Counted from the first letter of the stretch, positions 35,288 to 48,040 are shown. The stretch is DNA of 64,000 bases from Heliocidaris tuberculata (GCA_025618425.1 CM046847.1:16214468-16278467); one strand, 5' to 3'. Program-made: numbers and translations. Notes: generated by a model from the sequence alone, not told the origin.

Positions 35288-35810
35288 TATTGAAAAACAA
35301 TGAATTTATTTAATGAAAGCAGATTCTTGATACACTATTATACGCGCATATTATTTCCTTGCGTCTTCGACCGATAGCTGTGGGCAAATGGGAATGGGCT
35401 AACTTTCGTTCCTGCCTTGTCATCGACCTTCATTGGCAAACAAACGACAGGTTTATGTCGCATGAATCTGTTTCAAATGTACTATATTGATTGAGAGAGT
35501 CAAATTCGTATCTTATGGAATATCAAACACGTGATAATTGCTGAAATGGATTCTACTACTTTAAGAAATATGTCGTGTTAAAACAACAAACTTTTTTACT
35601 AGCTCGGTTATGAATTTGAATAAATTATTTTTTTTATTACCGACAGTTGAATTCACAAATCGCTGTAATAATGTCAGTGATGTCTATCATCATTATCATT
35701 GAACAATGCGGCAAGTAATATTCTGGCCCATTCTCGGCAGGGGCCAACGTCTCTTACCCGAACATCAACATCTCCTCTTATGACTTTTGCGTTCGCTGAT
35801 AAGATAGTGG

Positions 35811-35876
<66 letters not shown>

Positions 35877-35899
35877 TACTAATAATACTAATAATGATG

Positions 35900-35969
<70 letters not shown>

Positions 35970-36868
35970 TAATACTACTACTACTACTACTACTACTAAT
36001 ACTACTAATAATAATAATAACGATCGTTAGCAATGATATTTACGATAATAAGGATATAAAAAAAGAGTACTGTAATTACTTTTTCCATGCTTTGGCTAAA
36101 GTCAAACTCTCACCTCTCTGGTGTATCACACAAATTCTTTTAGATTATCATTTTAAGAAAAAGACCAGCTCATGAAACATAACGTCAAACCATTATAAGG
36201 CATCACAAAGTTGTAATAACTCCTTGGTCAACTTCCACCCCTTATCGTTACCTTTCTATTGCCAAACCCCCCCCCCCTTCTTCTTTCTTTAATTTAATTT
36301 TCTTTCAGTTTTTTAAAGTTTTTTTTTTTGGGGGGGGGGAGGTGGAAGGGGGTTGGTTTCAACAATGCAGAAAACAATTCTACAACTCGTAACACTAATA
36401 TGTATATGGCTCGCTTTTTATGCACAACATGCATTTGTGTAGGCCTACACATTTCGGTGATTGCGGGGAAGGACGATGAGGCATCAACTGTTCACAATCT
36501 GTGTAGTATGACGCGAATATAAACGATAGGTCTGGCATTCGACCAATCACATACAGCGGAACGAAGTGAAGTGTCCTCCCCCACCGCCCCGAACCAGCTA
36601 GCCGCCAAAGTTGAATATTGCTCGTGGCAGTTTTGTGGTATAGCCTTCCTTACTGCGAAATCAAACACTCAACTCCGGCCACTCAGCACATTAAAAACAA
36701 AACAAAACAAGTATGCACTCCGAGTTTTCCCACAGGCCTATCACTTCAACTGAATGACTTCCATCTTATAATCGCAATAAGCTATATGTATATACCCTGC
36801 CTCCAAACACAGAAGCCATTTGAAAAATAGCCGAATAAGAGCACTGTCTATAGTGGACTCATTTGATC
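35288..36868. other. Divergent intergenic region between the two spliced genes
   Basis: Holds an (AAT)n/(ACT)n tract with a unique core, C- and G-runs at 36268-36340, and CpG-containing stretches near 35340-35410 and 36540-36620. It would contain any shared promoter; no TATA box could be placed with confidence. Confidence 0.5.
35812..36077 (+). repeat. (AAT)n/(ACT)n repeat with unique core, copy 1
   Basis: Microsatellite followed by about 55 bp containing AACGATCGTTAGCAATGATA and AAGAGTACTGTAAT. An inverted copy is at 47935-48165. Confidence 0.85.
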
Positions 36869-36952
36869 ATGGAGAACTTTGGCATCAACGGACTTGTACC
36901 AGCGAAAAATGGGAGGCATGTGCCGATCACAAGTGAAAGGAAACATTACCTG
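36869..36952 (+). CDS. Exon 1 of the Ser/Pro-repeat gene (residues 1-28)
   Basis: 84 nt from ATGGAGAAC to CACTATTACCTG-like end TACCTG|GTAAGT, a near-consensus donor, phase 0. It reads MENFGINGLVPAKNGRHVPI and then TSERKHYL. It is short, but the donor and the Kozak context support it and the phase fits exon 2. Confidence 0.66.
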
Positions 36953-39900
36953 GTAAGTGGATCAATGACTATGATTTGTACTATTTGTAGTCAAGCAAAT
37001 TGTCATTTAGTTTCATACATACTGCAAGGCAAACGAAGAAGTTTGAAAGTGAAAGCTTTCAAAACAATCGACCAACTGTGTGCATGATCTAAAATAATAT
37101 AAAACATGCCACAAAGAATATTAGCGGGAAATGAAAGAATACCATTAAACTTCACAGAACAGTATCCTATTGATTGTTTGGTATATGTAATACTATGTTA
37201 TTCTAATGAATAGGAAGTCAACAAATACAAAATACCTTCACTGAATAATAATCCGTTTTAAATGCAATTCAGAAAGGTGTAGAGCTATCAACACTACATG
37301 CTGTATGATTAGGCCTATAGTTTAGAATTTGCTGGCAGACAGATAAAATAAAGTATTCATCAATAATCAGTTATCAGTGAAACATGAGATTGAGAGGTTA
37401 TTCTATAATTGACATAATTATTAATACTGAAACTTGAAAGTAAAAGGTTTGTATTCAGTAGTGTCTATCAGTATAAAGGGAGAAATTGCATGAAGCTAAT
37501 TATGTGTACACCATGAAGCTCAGTTTATGATGAGTTGTGATAGAAAGAAGTAAATATTCTTAGAGTGAGTCTGAAAAATCAAATTATTGATATTATGTGT
37601 CGTTATGAGCTCACAATCTAAACAGTAAAGAAATATGAATTTACATGGAAACCTGAAATAGTGTGCCATCGATAAGTAAGCAGCGACATGTAAAAATTAT
37701 CCATTATGTAATATACCAACACTACATGTACAGTGCATTTTAATCATGTTAATTGCGGGTTAGGTATAAGAATATGTCATGACAATATTTCATCGATTCC
37801 TTTCATTGTACTGGTCCAAATTCAATACTGGGTTCTTTTTTCCTTCAGTATTTTAATGCCAGCAGAAGAACTTTTTTATTTTTTAAATTTCTTTTTTATA
37901 GTCACCTCTAAGCTTTAACTCAAATATTTTTCTCTTCCACTGATGCTCAATATCAATAGATTGCAAAGTAATACACTAATGTTGCATCAGGGTTTCAAAG
38001 TAAGCTCTGTCACTGTGTCACAGAAACGCGATTTTCTTTGAATTTCATTCAACCCTTTAACATGCTTAAAACACAGCATTTAGCATATTTAAGAAAATGG
38101 TACATTGCAGGAGGTTTGTTTCTGAATGACATATGAAAAAACCACGACCTATCATGTTGAACTTAAATCCATTTATGGGTAATCCACCCTGATATCAAGA
38201 TGCTTTTAAACGAAACAGAAAAATTAAGGCAAGGTATCAGTAACAGTTATAGCAAAAATCGGATAAGATGTGAGAAAGTTCTGAATTTTTAAAGTTGTAA
38301 TCAATCAAGCACAAAATTGGCAACCTAAGTGACTTGCGAACTCCTATCCCATTCGCCCTGTACTAAAGAAACATGTCTAAGGAAAATATTCAATGATAGA
38401 TGCAGCCTATAGACACTATCATTGCAATTATGTCTCATGACTCACAATATAATTATATGAAACAAATGTATTCCTTTGTCAGTAACTGAAATACTGAAAT
38501 TCTATGAAATTTTCTATACAGAGCAAATGGGAGAGGAGTTGCCAATTTGTGTTTAGTTGATTATAAATTCAATTTGCTAACTTTCTTATTTCTTTAGATT
38601 TTGCTCAAACTTTCACTAATCCGTTTTCTCTCACTTTTCTGCTTTTATGCAAATCATCTAAATACACTGCAGAAACCAGGATGTTAGTTCAACACCATCC
38701 CGGTATCAATACTGGGCTACACCAGATAAGTGTTAAAACAACACCAGTAAGTGTTAAAACAACACTCCCAGTTTGATTCGAAACTGGTGTAGTTTGAGCA
38801 CTTATCTGGTGTAGCCCAATGGCAATAATTATACCGAGATGATGTTGAATTAACACCCTGGTTTCTGCAGTGTACCATGGTGTACCAGGGTGTACCAGGG
38901 TGGACTTCCCCTTTAAGAAATTCAAAGCTAATATATGGGGAAAATGGGATTCAGTTAAGCCTTTTGGTTTCACGTAGTAACTACTACAAATAAAGAGTGA
39001 GAATTTTGTAATTTAAACATGCCAAGGTAATTGCAAGAGAGTAAAAATTGATTTGCAAGTGTCGTCTTTGATGAGTAATTCCAGTGTACATGTCACGTTG
39101 GCATGATAATGATGATGATGTTCGAGGTTAAATTTAACTGTTTTAATGTAAGTGGCTATCATTTCGGAGACATATATTAAAAGTAAAATACATCCGACAT
39201 GCAATTGCATTATAAAATATGGTTGCGAAAGAGGGCTCTTAAGCTTGATAAGGTACCATGACTACCGAATCTAAAATGAAGCAGTTTATATCCTTTTAAT
39301 TCAATTAATGCACTTTAAAAACAAAAGAGTTATTAAATCAATATTAAAATGGTAACAGGAGTGCCAACATTCTCAAAATGTTACATTTACATTTTTAACA
39401 TTCAACAAGTTAAAAGTGTCAAAGTCAAAGTATGACAAAATTATATCCTCAACACTGTGTATTATTTATTTTTTCATAGGTACATCCATAATTTCAATCT
39501 TACTTGATGAAATAACAGACTGATAACTTCTTTGAAATCAAAATTAAAAAGAGTTCATATTTCATACCAACGCCACACCCTTAAAGAGGTTTTGAACAAT
39601 TTCTGAAATTTAACTGTCAGCTATACGAATTTTTCTTTCTTTGTGGTTTTTAAGCAGAGAACTTTTAGTCCCGTTTTAAATATTGATGTACTTCTGTTAT
39701 TCACTACAGATTACTGATTGGACGCTGCGCAATTTTGACGTCATCTAGTCCTAGCTCTTGCAAATTGTAATGTTATTCCTAGTACTCCATTATTTTTACC
39801 ATTACTACCTCTGTTTGAATAGTATGGTTTTGAATAGTATGGTTTTTGGATTCTCTTTTTCGATTTCTGTCAAATAATGTGCATCTTTTATTTATTTATT

Positions 39901-40892
39901 TATTTTTGTTATTGATTTGATGAATATAATCATAATAATAATCATAGTATAATATTTGCAGTTTTCAGCATATACAAAACGTTATAATAAGATCGATTTC
40001 CAAGGAAATATACAGTGGCCGGTCAATAAATAGAGATGAATAATACCGGCTGTTCGCTATTTATCACTGGATATTTATGTGTTATCCACAGCGGCACCAT
40101 AGTTCAGTCCGGTGATATCATAACCTTGGTTGCATGGTGGTTTATGAATCATTCTCCTGATTGTTCCCGCTGTGAAGGTATTTAGAAAATATTCGCGGAC
40201 AACTATTACCCACTTAGACAGCCACACCCCTGAGTTATTTACGACAAAGGTTTCCCGGTGGTCGATGGTTTTTTTATAAAACAAAAATTGGAACAGGGTT
40301 GGATGATGCATACATCTGTTTTATAACTGCAACAAAAAGCACAATGGAAGTTTCAGATTGTATGAAGAGGACGTGATATTCGTCTCTGTAACAAAATATT
40401 TTCCCATTTTTTGTAAAGCATAATATAGACCAAAATTCCTCCTCAGTCGTCAAATGCCCCCCCCCCCAAAAAAAAAAGAGCGAATAAGAAATATTACACT
40501 ATATTGTAGGCACATCAATCATCAATAGAAGACTACCTAGGAATAAATGATTTGGATATTAGATAATTGAATTAACAAAATAATGAGGGCAATGATAGCT
40601 ACTAATTAAGTTCAATTTGAGACGAAGGCGAACTCGGATTGATGTTTGTGTGTGTGTGTGTGTTGTGTGGGTGTGGGGTGTGTGTGTGTGTGTGTGCCCT
40701 TACATAGATACACTTGTGGTGGTCCAGTGGTTTAAGGCGCTTGACTTGAGATGCGAGGATCGGGCGTTCGATCCCCGGCACGGCACTTATGCCCTTGAGC
40801 AAGGCATTTTATCTACATTGCTCTTTTATCATACATCAAATAAATGAAGTGCTAAAGGCATATTGATACCAGGGTGTGCGTGTGTGTTATTA

Positions 40893-40980
<88 letters not shown>

Positions 40981-41143
40981 GGGGTACAGAAAACAAAGGA
41001 GCACAATGATGGCCTTTATTCCGTCATGCTTGTGGGGTACAAAATACAATAGGAGAAGTGCTTGTGGGGTACAAAATACAAAAGGAGAAAACAATACAAT
41101 TCCCCACAAGTCAATGTGTGTGAGGGTGCGTGTGTGTGTGTGA

Positions 41144-41184
<41 letters not shown>

Positions 41185-44100
41185 CGTGATCGCCCGTATT
41201 TTAGCAGGGAACTGGGGAAAGGGGTGCTTTAATTTAAAGGCCTTGGATCGGGAGTTGGTCTAGCGGCGGTAACGTCTACGGGCCGCTCTATGCATGTCTT
41301 ATATTCGCCTACAAAATGACTGGTCGGACCCAGGTTCGAAGCTCAGTCACGTCTTTTGGATGGTGACATTAAAAGTCGATCCACGGACGTAAATAATCAA
41401 ATAATCTAACTGTAAGAGTCCAAATCAACAAGAGAAAACGCAGTGAATTGTGCCCCTCCCCACTTTGAAACACATTCCGTCGTCCCTGCATTAAACAATA
41501 TCATACTGCAGCCATCTTAGAAATAGGGCAACCATCTAAGGTATTTTGCTCCTTCGCAAATAGCTGCTAAGCTTTTTTACCAGCCACTCGTGTCCAGGTA
41601 GATGATAATATATGCGTAATTACTTTATTTCATAACATTAAATCCTGAAACGATAGTATCCAAACTGGGTTTATAAAAACGACAATACATAATGAATATC
41701 AATCCCCCCCCCCTCCGAAAAACTGCCGTTTGGGGGCGACCCCACCCCCCCCCCCACACACACACACACACATACACACACACGTTTAAAAATACAAAAT
41801 TTTATGAAGGAAAAAGATTTAAGCCTATAATTAGGTGTGAAGTGTTTTGTATCTTGGTAATGGCTACTTTTTACCTTTTACTTGAATCGTTGCCGATTTA
41901 TTTATGCTTCAATTCTCACATATTAAAACCAGTCTAATGAACCCCCAATTTCTTTCTACAGTCCCTGATAAGGCGAGTCGTCAAACGAAGAGCGATCGAG
42001 ACCACTGGGACATTACGTTTTGATGATACGGTGTTTGAAATAGCTTCCTATTTAAAGATAGACATCGGGAGCCCCCATTACGAAACATTACGAAAAGATG
42101 TACGAAAACATATCACTAATCGGAAGTTTGCCGAATCAAAGTCAAAGAAGAGAGAGAGAAGGTACGTAAAAGTCACTTCTGTACCTTGACCCAACATTTT
42201 CTTAATCACGTTAATTTATGAAAGAATTGTGTTTTTCAATAGTCTTCAAATTAAAGTCATTTAAAAAGTTTTAGACCACACACCATGCTACCAAAAATGC
42301 ATATACTTACCAAGTTGTAACTAAAACTAATGTCTTATTAAGTTATTCTATGCTCAGTATTATGCTTAACTTTGTTCTTTTTTAAAAGATTTAAAATTCT
42401 TTTAATTATGTATGCTCATTACCGGACGGACAGTTTTTATTGGACGAGCGCACCTTTTCCTATATAAAATGAGCCATCTTAATTATTGAAATTTCAAAAT
42501 AGCATTGTATTGCTGCAACCAATAATCTAGTGCTAATTAGAAATTCAGACTTTAAGAAGAGCCCGCTTGATGGAGGCCACCTTTAGGGACCCTATGAACC
42601 TGCAGAGAGGTTTTTCGAAATAGGAAAATATTGCTTTGGGGAATTGGCCCTTTTTCTTATGTGCAGGCCTAAACTAAGCATATTTCTGCATTCTACGCGT
42701 TATGTTGGTCAAACCATTTTCATTGAAATGTTCAGAAATAGGACATACTGCCATGAAAGACTCGAATGTAGGCAGTATATATTTGGTTTATATCTGTTTT
42801 CTTGAAAGATCATCTGCATTCTGCAACGTAGGCCTATATAATTATGGTAGAACGCACAAAAAAAAAGTTTTGAAGAAAGGATGAATTCGCGCGGGTATCC
42901 AACGTGTAATGATTGTATACCACAGATCCAGGGAGTTAGTCTCACGCCTAGCCAAATGGCGACATTGGCAGCTCTTTCTTCTTTTTTATGCGGCAATGCT
43001 GTACTACATACATATATCCAACAACACCTGCTTTCTCAATTTTTTTTTAAATAAAAGGATCATAGCAGTAGCAGTATTCTCATGATAGACCTCTATACTT
43101 ATAAGCTTACCATGCAATTTTCATGCAATACTAAAGGCCAAATGAAAGAATATCATCAAAATTCCACGGTGGTCTGAAACTTTTGGAAATGAATGTATTT
43201 TTTATTTTAAATACATTTTTTAGACACTATATTTGATCACCTTCTCTCATTTCACTTATGTCAATTCATATAAACATAGCATCATAAAGTATCTAAGACA
43301 CAATATTATATTTGCCAGCACTGACTTGATGATCAACAACTATATCGACATTTGCTAAGCTAACTGAAAACAAACGTTTTAAACACATTTTGGGAGTGCC
43401 ATGATCATTACCGAAAAACTTATTTATGCTACAAGTTTCAAATTAACAAAATAAACGTTTTGTTAATTTATTATAGTCAAAGTGCGACTTGCCATTCAAA
43501 TAGAGAACTTGTGCAAACATTGGTTTCTTTATTCATTGTTTTTGCTATGTTTCCTCTTCAATTATTATGCAGACCTCTCGCAGACACAAACATTATGGAT
43601 CAAGAAGCCTCAACATATTTTACTCCTCGACAACGAGAATACCAGCCATTGAATCATGGATTTCCGGATTCCCCCCCGAACTCACTGGCCTATTCTCCAC
43701 ATTCCCACTCCCGAACAGCTCCATTATTTCACCCTCGCCCCTTATACCCACCACAGCAACATTCTCCTATTCGACATGCCTCAAGCTCACATTCACCCAG
43801 GAGATGGACCGAACGATCAGCACCCCGCTCTCCTCCCGCACATGCTCATAGACCGTTCCAAACATCATCCAAACGTTCACCATCCATGGCATTTGCCACA
43901 CACCCCCCGTGGACATCGTCATCTCGTTCTCCCTCCACATCCGCCCCATATCGTTCTCCCTCCACATCGGCCCCATATCGTTCTCCCTCCACATCCACCC
44001 CATATCGTTCTCCCTCCACTTCCGCCCTACCTCCTTCTCCTTCCACACCCATCCCATATCGTTTTCTCTCCACATCCGCCCCATATCCTTCTCCCTCCAC

Positions 44101-45304
44101 ATCCGCCCCATCTCGTTCTCCCTCCGCAGCCGCCCTACCTCCTTCTCTTTCCACACCCATCCCATCTCGTTCTCCTTCCATATCCGCCCCATATCGTTCT
44201 CCATCTACATCCACCCCATATCGTTCTCCCTCTACATCCGCCCCATATCCTTCTCCCTCTACATCCGCCCCATCTCGTTCTCCCTCCACATCAACCCCAT
44301 ATCCTTCTCCATCCACATCAGCCCCATCTCGTTCTCCCTCCGCAGCCGCCCTACCTCCTTCTCCTTCCACACCCATCCCATCTCGTTCTCCCTCTACAAC
44401 CGCCCCATCTCGTTCTCCCTCTACATCCGCCCCACGTCGTTATCCCTCTACATCCGCCCCATCTCGTTCTCCCTCTACATCCGCCCCATCTCGTTCTCCC
44501 TCTACATCCGCCCCATCTCGTTCTTCCTCCACATCCGCCCCATCTCGTTCTCCCTCCACATCCGCCCCATCTCGTTCTCCCTCCACATCCGCCCCATCTC
44601 GTTCTCCCTCCACATCCGCCCCATCTCGTTCTCCCTCCACATCCGCCCCATCTCGTTCTCCCTCTACATCCGCCCCATCTAGTTCTCCCTCCACATCCGC
44701 CCCATATTGTTCTCCCTCCACATCCGCCCTACCTCGTTCTCCTTCCACACCCATCCCATCTCGTTCTCCCTCTACATCCGCCCCATCTCGTTCTCCCTCT
44801 ACATCCGCCCCATCTCGTTCTCCCTCCACATCCGCCCCATCTCGTTCTCCATCTACATCCGCCCCATCTCGTTCTCCCTTCACATCCGCCCCATCTCGTT
44901 CTCCCTTCACATCCGCCTCATCTCGTTCTCCATCTACATCCGCCTCATCTCGTTCTCCCTCTACATCCGCCCCATATCGTTCTCCCTCCACATCCGCCCT
45001 ACCTCGTTCTCCTTCCACACCCATCCCATCTCGTTCTCCCTCCACATCCGCCCTACCTCGTTCTCCTTCCACACCCATCCCATCTCGTTCTCCCTCCACA
45101 TCCGCCCTATCTCGTTCTCCCTCCACATCTGCCCCTGCACCCGCCCTATCCGTTTCAATTTCCTCTGCCGAAACATCCAATTCTCCCCTTCCACGTGCTT
45201 CCAGGTTTTGGATATACACGAAAGAGGACGCTGACGCCCCTAAAAAATTTAATGAAAAAGAAGGGAAGCGGATTCGTTATAAAAAAAAGCGTTTAGATCT
45301 ATAA
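36869..45304 (+). CDS. Three-exon gene of unknown function, Ser/Pro/Thr-repeat protein, 671 aa
   Basis: Joined exons 36869-36952, 41962-42161 and 43573-45304 give 2016 nt including stop, GT-AG junctions, phases 0 and 2. The ATG has A at -3 and G at +4. Residues 1-95 form a compact, basic domain (RRVVKRRAIETTGTLRFDD, VFEIASYLKIDIGSPHYETL, ending KSKKRERR) that I cannot assign to a family. After a Pro/His/Ser-rich linker come about 45 repeats of a nine-residue SRSPSTSAP-like unit, then a basic C-terminus (FNEKEGKRIRYKKKRLDL). No signal peptide or membrane segment in the chosen model; basic ends suggest a nuclear protein (inference). It is divergent to the tnp2-like gene, 1.58 kb apart, so they may share a promoter region or be the two genes of one element. 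No transcript evidence is visible. Confidence 0.65.
38172..38913. mobile_element. Repeat with AATCCACCCTG...CAGGGTGGACTTCCCCTTT ends
   Basis: Left TAATCCACCCTGATATC and right ACCAGGGTGGACTTCCCC are inverted relatives; a partial relative with GACTTCCCCTTTAAATC is at about 49270-49635. Interrupted by the MITE at 38665. Confidence 0.55.
38665..38872. mobile_element. TA-flanked MITE with CACTGCAGAAACC ends
   Basis: Begins CACTGCAGAAACCAGG and ends CCTGGTTTCTGCAGTG with TA at both sides. Internal arms (AACACCAT, TAAGTGTTAAAACAACACCAG) also pair. 208 bp, no ORF. Confidence 0.85.
40716..40978 (+). mobile_element. tRNA-derived SINE with AT run and long poly-A tail
   Basis: Box A-like TGGTCCAGTGG and box B-like GGCGTTCGATCCC, then CCCTTGAGCAAGGCA as in many marine SINEs, (AT)n at 40901-40931 and about 45 A's. 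It splits the repeat seen whole at 25033-25175; flanking GTGG on both sides may be the target duplication. Not a functional tRNA gene. Confidence 0.78.
41245..41400 (+). mobile_element. Second tRNA-derived SINE head
   Basis: Box A-like GTTGGTCTAGCGG and box B-like CAGGTTCGAAGCTC spaced as in a tRNA promoter, followed by TTGGATGGTGACATTAAA typical of SINE bodies. The arms do not form a good cloverleaf, so a tRNA gene is unlikely. Confidence 0.6.
41962..42161 (+). CDS. Exon 2 of the Ser/Pro-repeat gene (residues 29-95)
   Basis: Acceptor AATTTCTTTCTACAG, donor AGAGAAG|GTACGT; 200 nt, leaving two bases. It reads SLIRRVVKRRAIETTGTLRF, then DDTVFEIASYLKIDIGSPHY and a strongly basic end. Base composition is balanced and clearly coding-like compared with the AT-rich flanks. 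No domain recognised. Confidence 0.72.
42162..43572. other. Intron 2 of the Ser/Pro-repeat gene
   Basis: AT-rich; nothing recognised beyond the polypyrimidine tract before the acceptor. Confidence 0.55.
43573..45304 (+). CDS. Exon 3 of the Ser/Pro-repeat gene (residues 95-671)
   Basis: Acceptor TTTCCTCTTCAATTATTATGCAG was preferred over one at about 43484, because the extra segment would add a hydrophobic stretch and looks like a polypyrimidine tract; both keep the same frame. The exon encodes PLADTNIMDQEASTYFTPRQ, a Pro/Ser/His linker, the nine-residue repeats and the basic tail, with TAA at 45302-45304. Because the repeat unit is 27 bp, other frames on both strands also stay open. Confidence 0.7.
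43920..45131 (+). repeat. 27-bp coding minisatellite, about 45 copies
   Basis: Tandem units close to TCTCGTTCTCC-CTCCACATCCGCCCCA, with variants encoding YRSPSTSAP, SRSPSTSAP and LPPSPSTPIP. The array is GC- and pyrimidine-rich, unlike its AT-rich surroundings. Unit number is approximate, from array length. Neighbouring units in the middle are almost identical at DNA level, a sign of recent unequal exchange. Confidence 0.92.
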
Positions 45305-47419
45305 CTATGTAAAATGACTAGTGAAGTGGGTAAGAACAATAAGTAAAGCAAAAGAAATATTTTCAGATTTTCTCGTGCAGTCAATTCAAATCTTATTCCT
45401 TTGTATACATATTGCACATGCTGGTTTCATTCAGTACACTAGCATTCGAAATTTTACAGCAGCGTGTACGGTATGAACATGATCGCCTAATATCCTGTGT
45501 TGTTTATTTCTAGTTATACCAGGGACGGATCTAGCTTTTTTCCAAGGGGGGGGGGGGGGGGGGGGGGTTTGAGGGGCTGAGTATTATGATGGCGTTTTCC
45601 TATGCACATTAAATGTTTACTTGGCAGCCCAAGGGGGGGGGGGGTTTAAACCCCCTAAACCCCCCCCCCCCCCGTAGATCCGCCACTGTATACCCAAATT
45701 GCATTTCCCTATAAGTGGCTTGAATTTTTATTGATTGTTAATGTTGTGATGTTTGGACAATGTACCAGAAAACTTCCTGGAAATGACCTCCTTTGAATTA
45801 AAGCACGACTCGTGGAATGAAGATGTGACGGAAAAAAAGTTAAAATTTTCATCATCTTTATTAGCTTAATGAACAGCCTTTATACACCATAATATATTGA
45901 TGGCATATATTATGTACTCGTGGACATTCCGTTTAGGTTTCCCTTAAAGAAAATTATTTATTGTCATTCCCATCTTCAAAATTTCCCTGAAGATTTTATT
46001 GTAATATTTGTTCGAAGTCCAGAACACATTTTCCACTGAACCTTTTCTTGGTCATGTCATTTTGTTGGTCTTTGTTCATTTTTAAAACAGCTTCTTCAAA
46101 AAGGCCGAATCATTTCGCTTTATATTGCAAACTTGCTTTCAAACCATATGACCCTGTAATGCAGGATATTGCCCCCTTTCAAATACCCCAGTGATGACGA
46201 TAATATGATTGGAAAGTGCCTTACAATGGTTTCATGTCAGTTCGTTACGTATAGATTTTGTATTTGCTCAAATGTTTGTAGGTGCATAATGTTAATCTTC
46301 ATATCCAAAGTCATATATTTTGTTTTACTTCACCAATGCGAAGTCAAAACGAAGGCGTCTTGATAAAAGAAATCGCAATATAAACCTAACGAGACGAAAT
46401 TGTTTTGCTTAAAGTTGAGGTACATGCAAATATTAAAGTTTCTAAGGAAATTCTACCATAAAGACAGCTTAAACTTATTAGAAATGTAACTTAAAAGAAA
46501 ACGGAACGGTGACAAACTAAGAAAAAAGTGGCAAAGGATCAAGAATACCCACAAAATTCAACCAAAGAGTTATCATAACTCCTTGATCCAACTTTCCTTT
46601 GCAAGATATACCTCATATTATTATTTTCAAGTGGAAATGTAATCACGCATTTTCATTTTCCCCACAAAAACATAATGTCACACCTGTCAACGAAATATGT
46701 CACCTTGTATTTAGGTTTTGTAATTCAACTAGTTTAAATCAGTTCATCATCAATCAAGATAATAGATTGTTATAATAAAAAGTTACAAATATAAAAAACG
46801 ATAATAGATTCTATTACATTTTCTTTTAAATATAGAATGGATACTAACTCGCCCAGAAATAGTCGACACTTCCTTAATTTTGTTCCTGTGATCAAAATAT
46901 TTTCATTTCAAGTCAATTTGCCACTCATTATGACTTTGCAGGTATACACGATGTACATTTCCTATGAGATGACTAACTGATACGAAATTTAATAAAATGT
47001 TGCTGCAACTATTGCTTACATATCACACTTTATTGATTGTATTATAACAGGCTTAATCAACCCCTTTATATGTAATCACTATGAGACTTTCTTTAGTAGC
47101 GGACTATCACTAAAAATGACAGGTACCGATTTCTCAACTTGGTTGATGGATACATTATCAAATGTATGATCATTGAATGTAATTGTAATTGGGTTCGTTA
47201 TCTAATTACCTGCTTTATTTGAATGTGTACGTAATGTTTACTTAATCTGACATCCTATTTGAATGTTTTGATTAGATTAGGTATTTCTTAAAATAAAGCG
47301 CTTCGTGAACCAATTCTGCGTTGAATTGCGCTATATATATATATCTATATATATATATACACACACATATTATATTATTATTATTATTATTATTATTATC
47401 ATTATTATTATTATTATTA
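45305..47419. other. 3' flank of the Ser/Pro-repeat gene, no further gene seen
   Basis: Contains the small hAT-like repeat at 45524-45689, a CCAAAGAGTT palindrome at 46564 and (AT)n/(ATT)n runs at 47330-47419. Confidence 0.5.
45524..45689. mobile_element. Mini hAT-like repeat with G/C runs
   Basis: Ends CAGGGACGGATCTAG and GTAGATCCGCCACTG are inverted; TATAC lies on both sides. The inside is mostly a G-run and a C-run that can pair. Confidence 0.65.
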
Positions 47420-47912
47420 CACTGTAAATCGCCTAAACACTTTGTGTAAACGCTTTTCTGTAACACTTTATAAACATCTAAACACGTTTATCATTATCAT
47501 TTATCATTATCGCCTGTATGATGCTACAAATCCCTGTTTAGTTTTTATTTGGAACACTTCATAAACACTTAGACACGTTTATCCTATATGTTTAATTGGG
47601 AATCTTGAACACTTCATAAAAACTTAAACACGTTGAGATGTGTGTTTAGATGTTTATAGATGGTATGTTTATAAACACATGATTTCATATTAAACTTGTC
47701 TATACGTGTCAAAGTGTTCCAAAATATTCATATTAAACGTGTTTGAGTGTTTATTAAACATTGTTTAAGTGTTTATGAAATGTTCCAAAATTAAACAGGG
47801 ACCTCTGATATTATACAGGCGATAATGATAAATGATAATGATAAACGTGTTTAGATGTTTATAAACTGTTACAGAAAAGAGTTTATAAAAAGTGTTCAGA
47901 CGATTTACAGTG
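47420..47912. mobile_element. TA-flanked MITE with about 100-bp inverted ends (CACTGTAAATCG)
   Basis: CACTGTAAATCGCCTAAACA to ATCATTATCGCCTGTAT on the left is mirrored at 47813-47912. TA flanks both ends. The inside is built of AAACACGTTTA-like units. Inserted in an (ATT)n run. Confidence 0.88.
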
Positions 47913-47934
47913 TATTATTATTATCAATATTTTA

Positions 47935-48040
47935 TTACAGTACTCTTTTTTTATATCCTTATTATCGTAAATATCACTGCTAACGATCGTTATTATTATT
48001 ATTATTATTAGTAGTAGTAGTAGTAGTAGTAATAGTATTA

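Larger units (their letters stand above)
36953..41961. other. Intron 1 of the Ser/Pro-repeat gene
   Basis: Holds a MITE nested in an AGTCCACCCTGGTAC-ended repeat, a SINE, CA/GT microsatellites, a GA run (41160-41184) and a second tRNA-like SINE head. Confidence 0.5.

Noticed and set aside
40716..40790. tRNA gene at the SINE head
   Set aside because: Box A and box B are present but the cloverleaf is poor and a SINE body and poly-A follow.
43460..43572. Extension of the repeat-gene exon upstream with a hydrophobic stretch
   Set aside because: It reads as a T-rich polypyrimidine tract before a strong acceptor at 43571-43572; the shorter exon keeps the same frame. Not fully excluded.
43656..45296. 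546-codon overlapping plus-strand frame and long minus-strand frames across the minisatellite
   Set aside because: They stay open only because the repeat unit is 27 bp. They lack splice support, and the repeat composition explains their Leu/Pro/His and Gly/Glu/Asp content.
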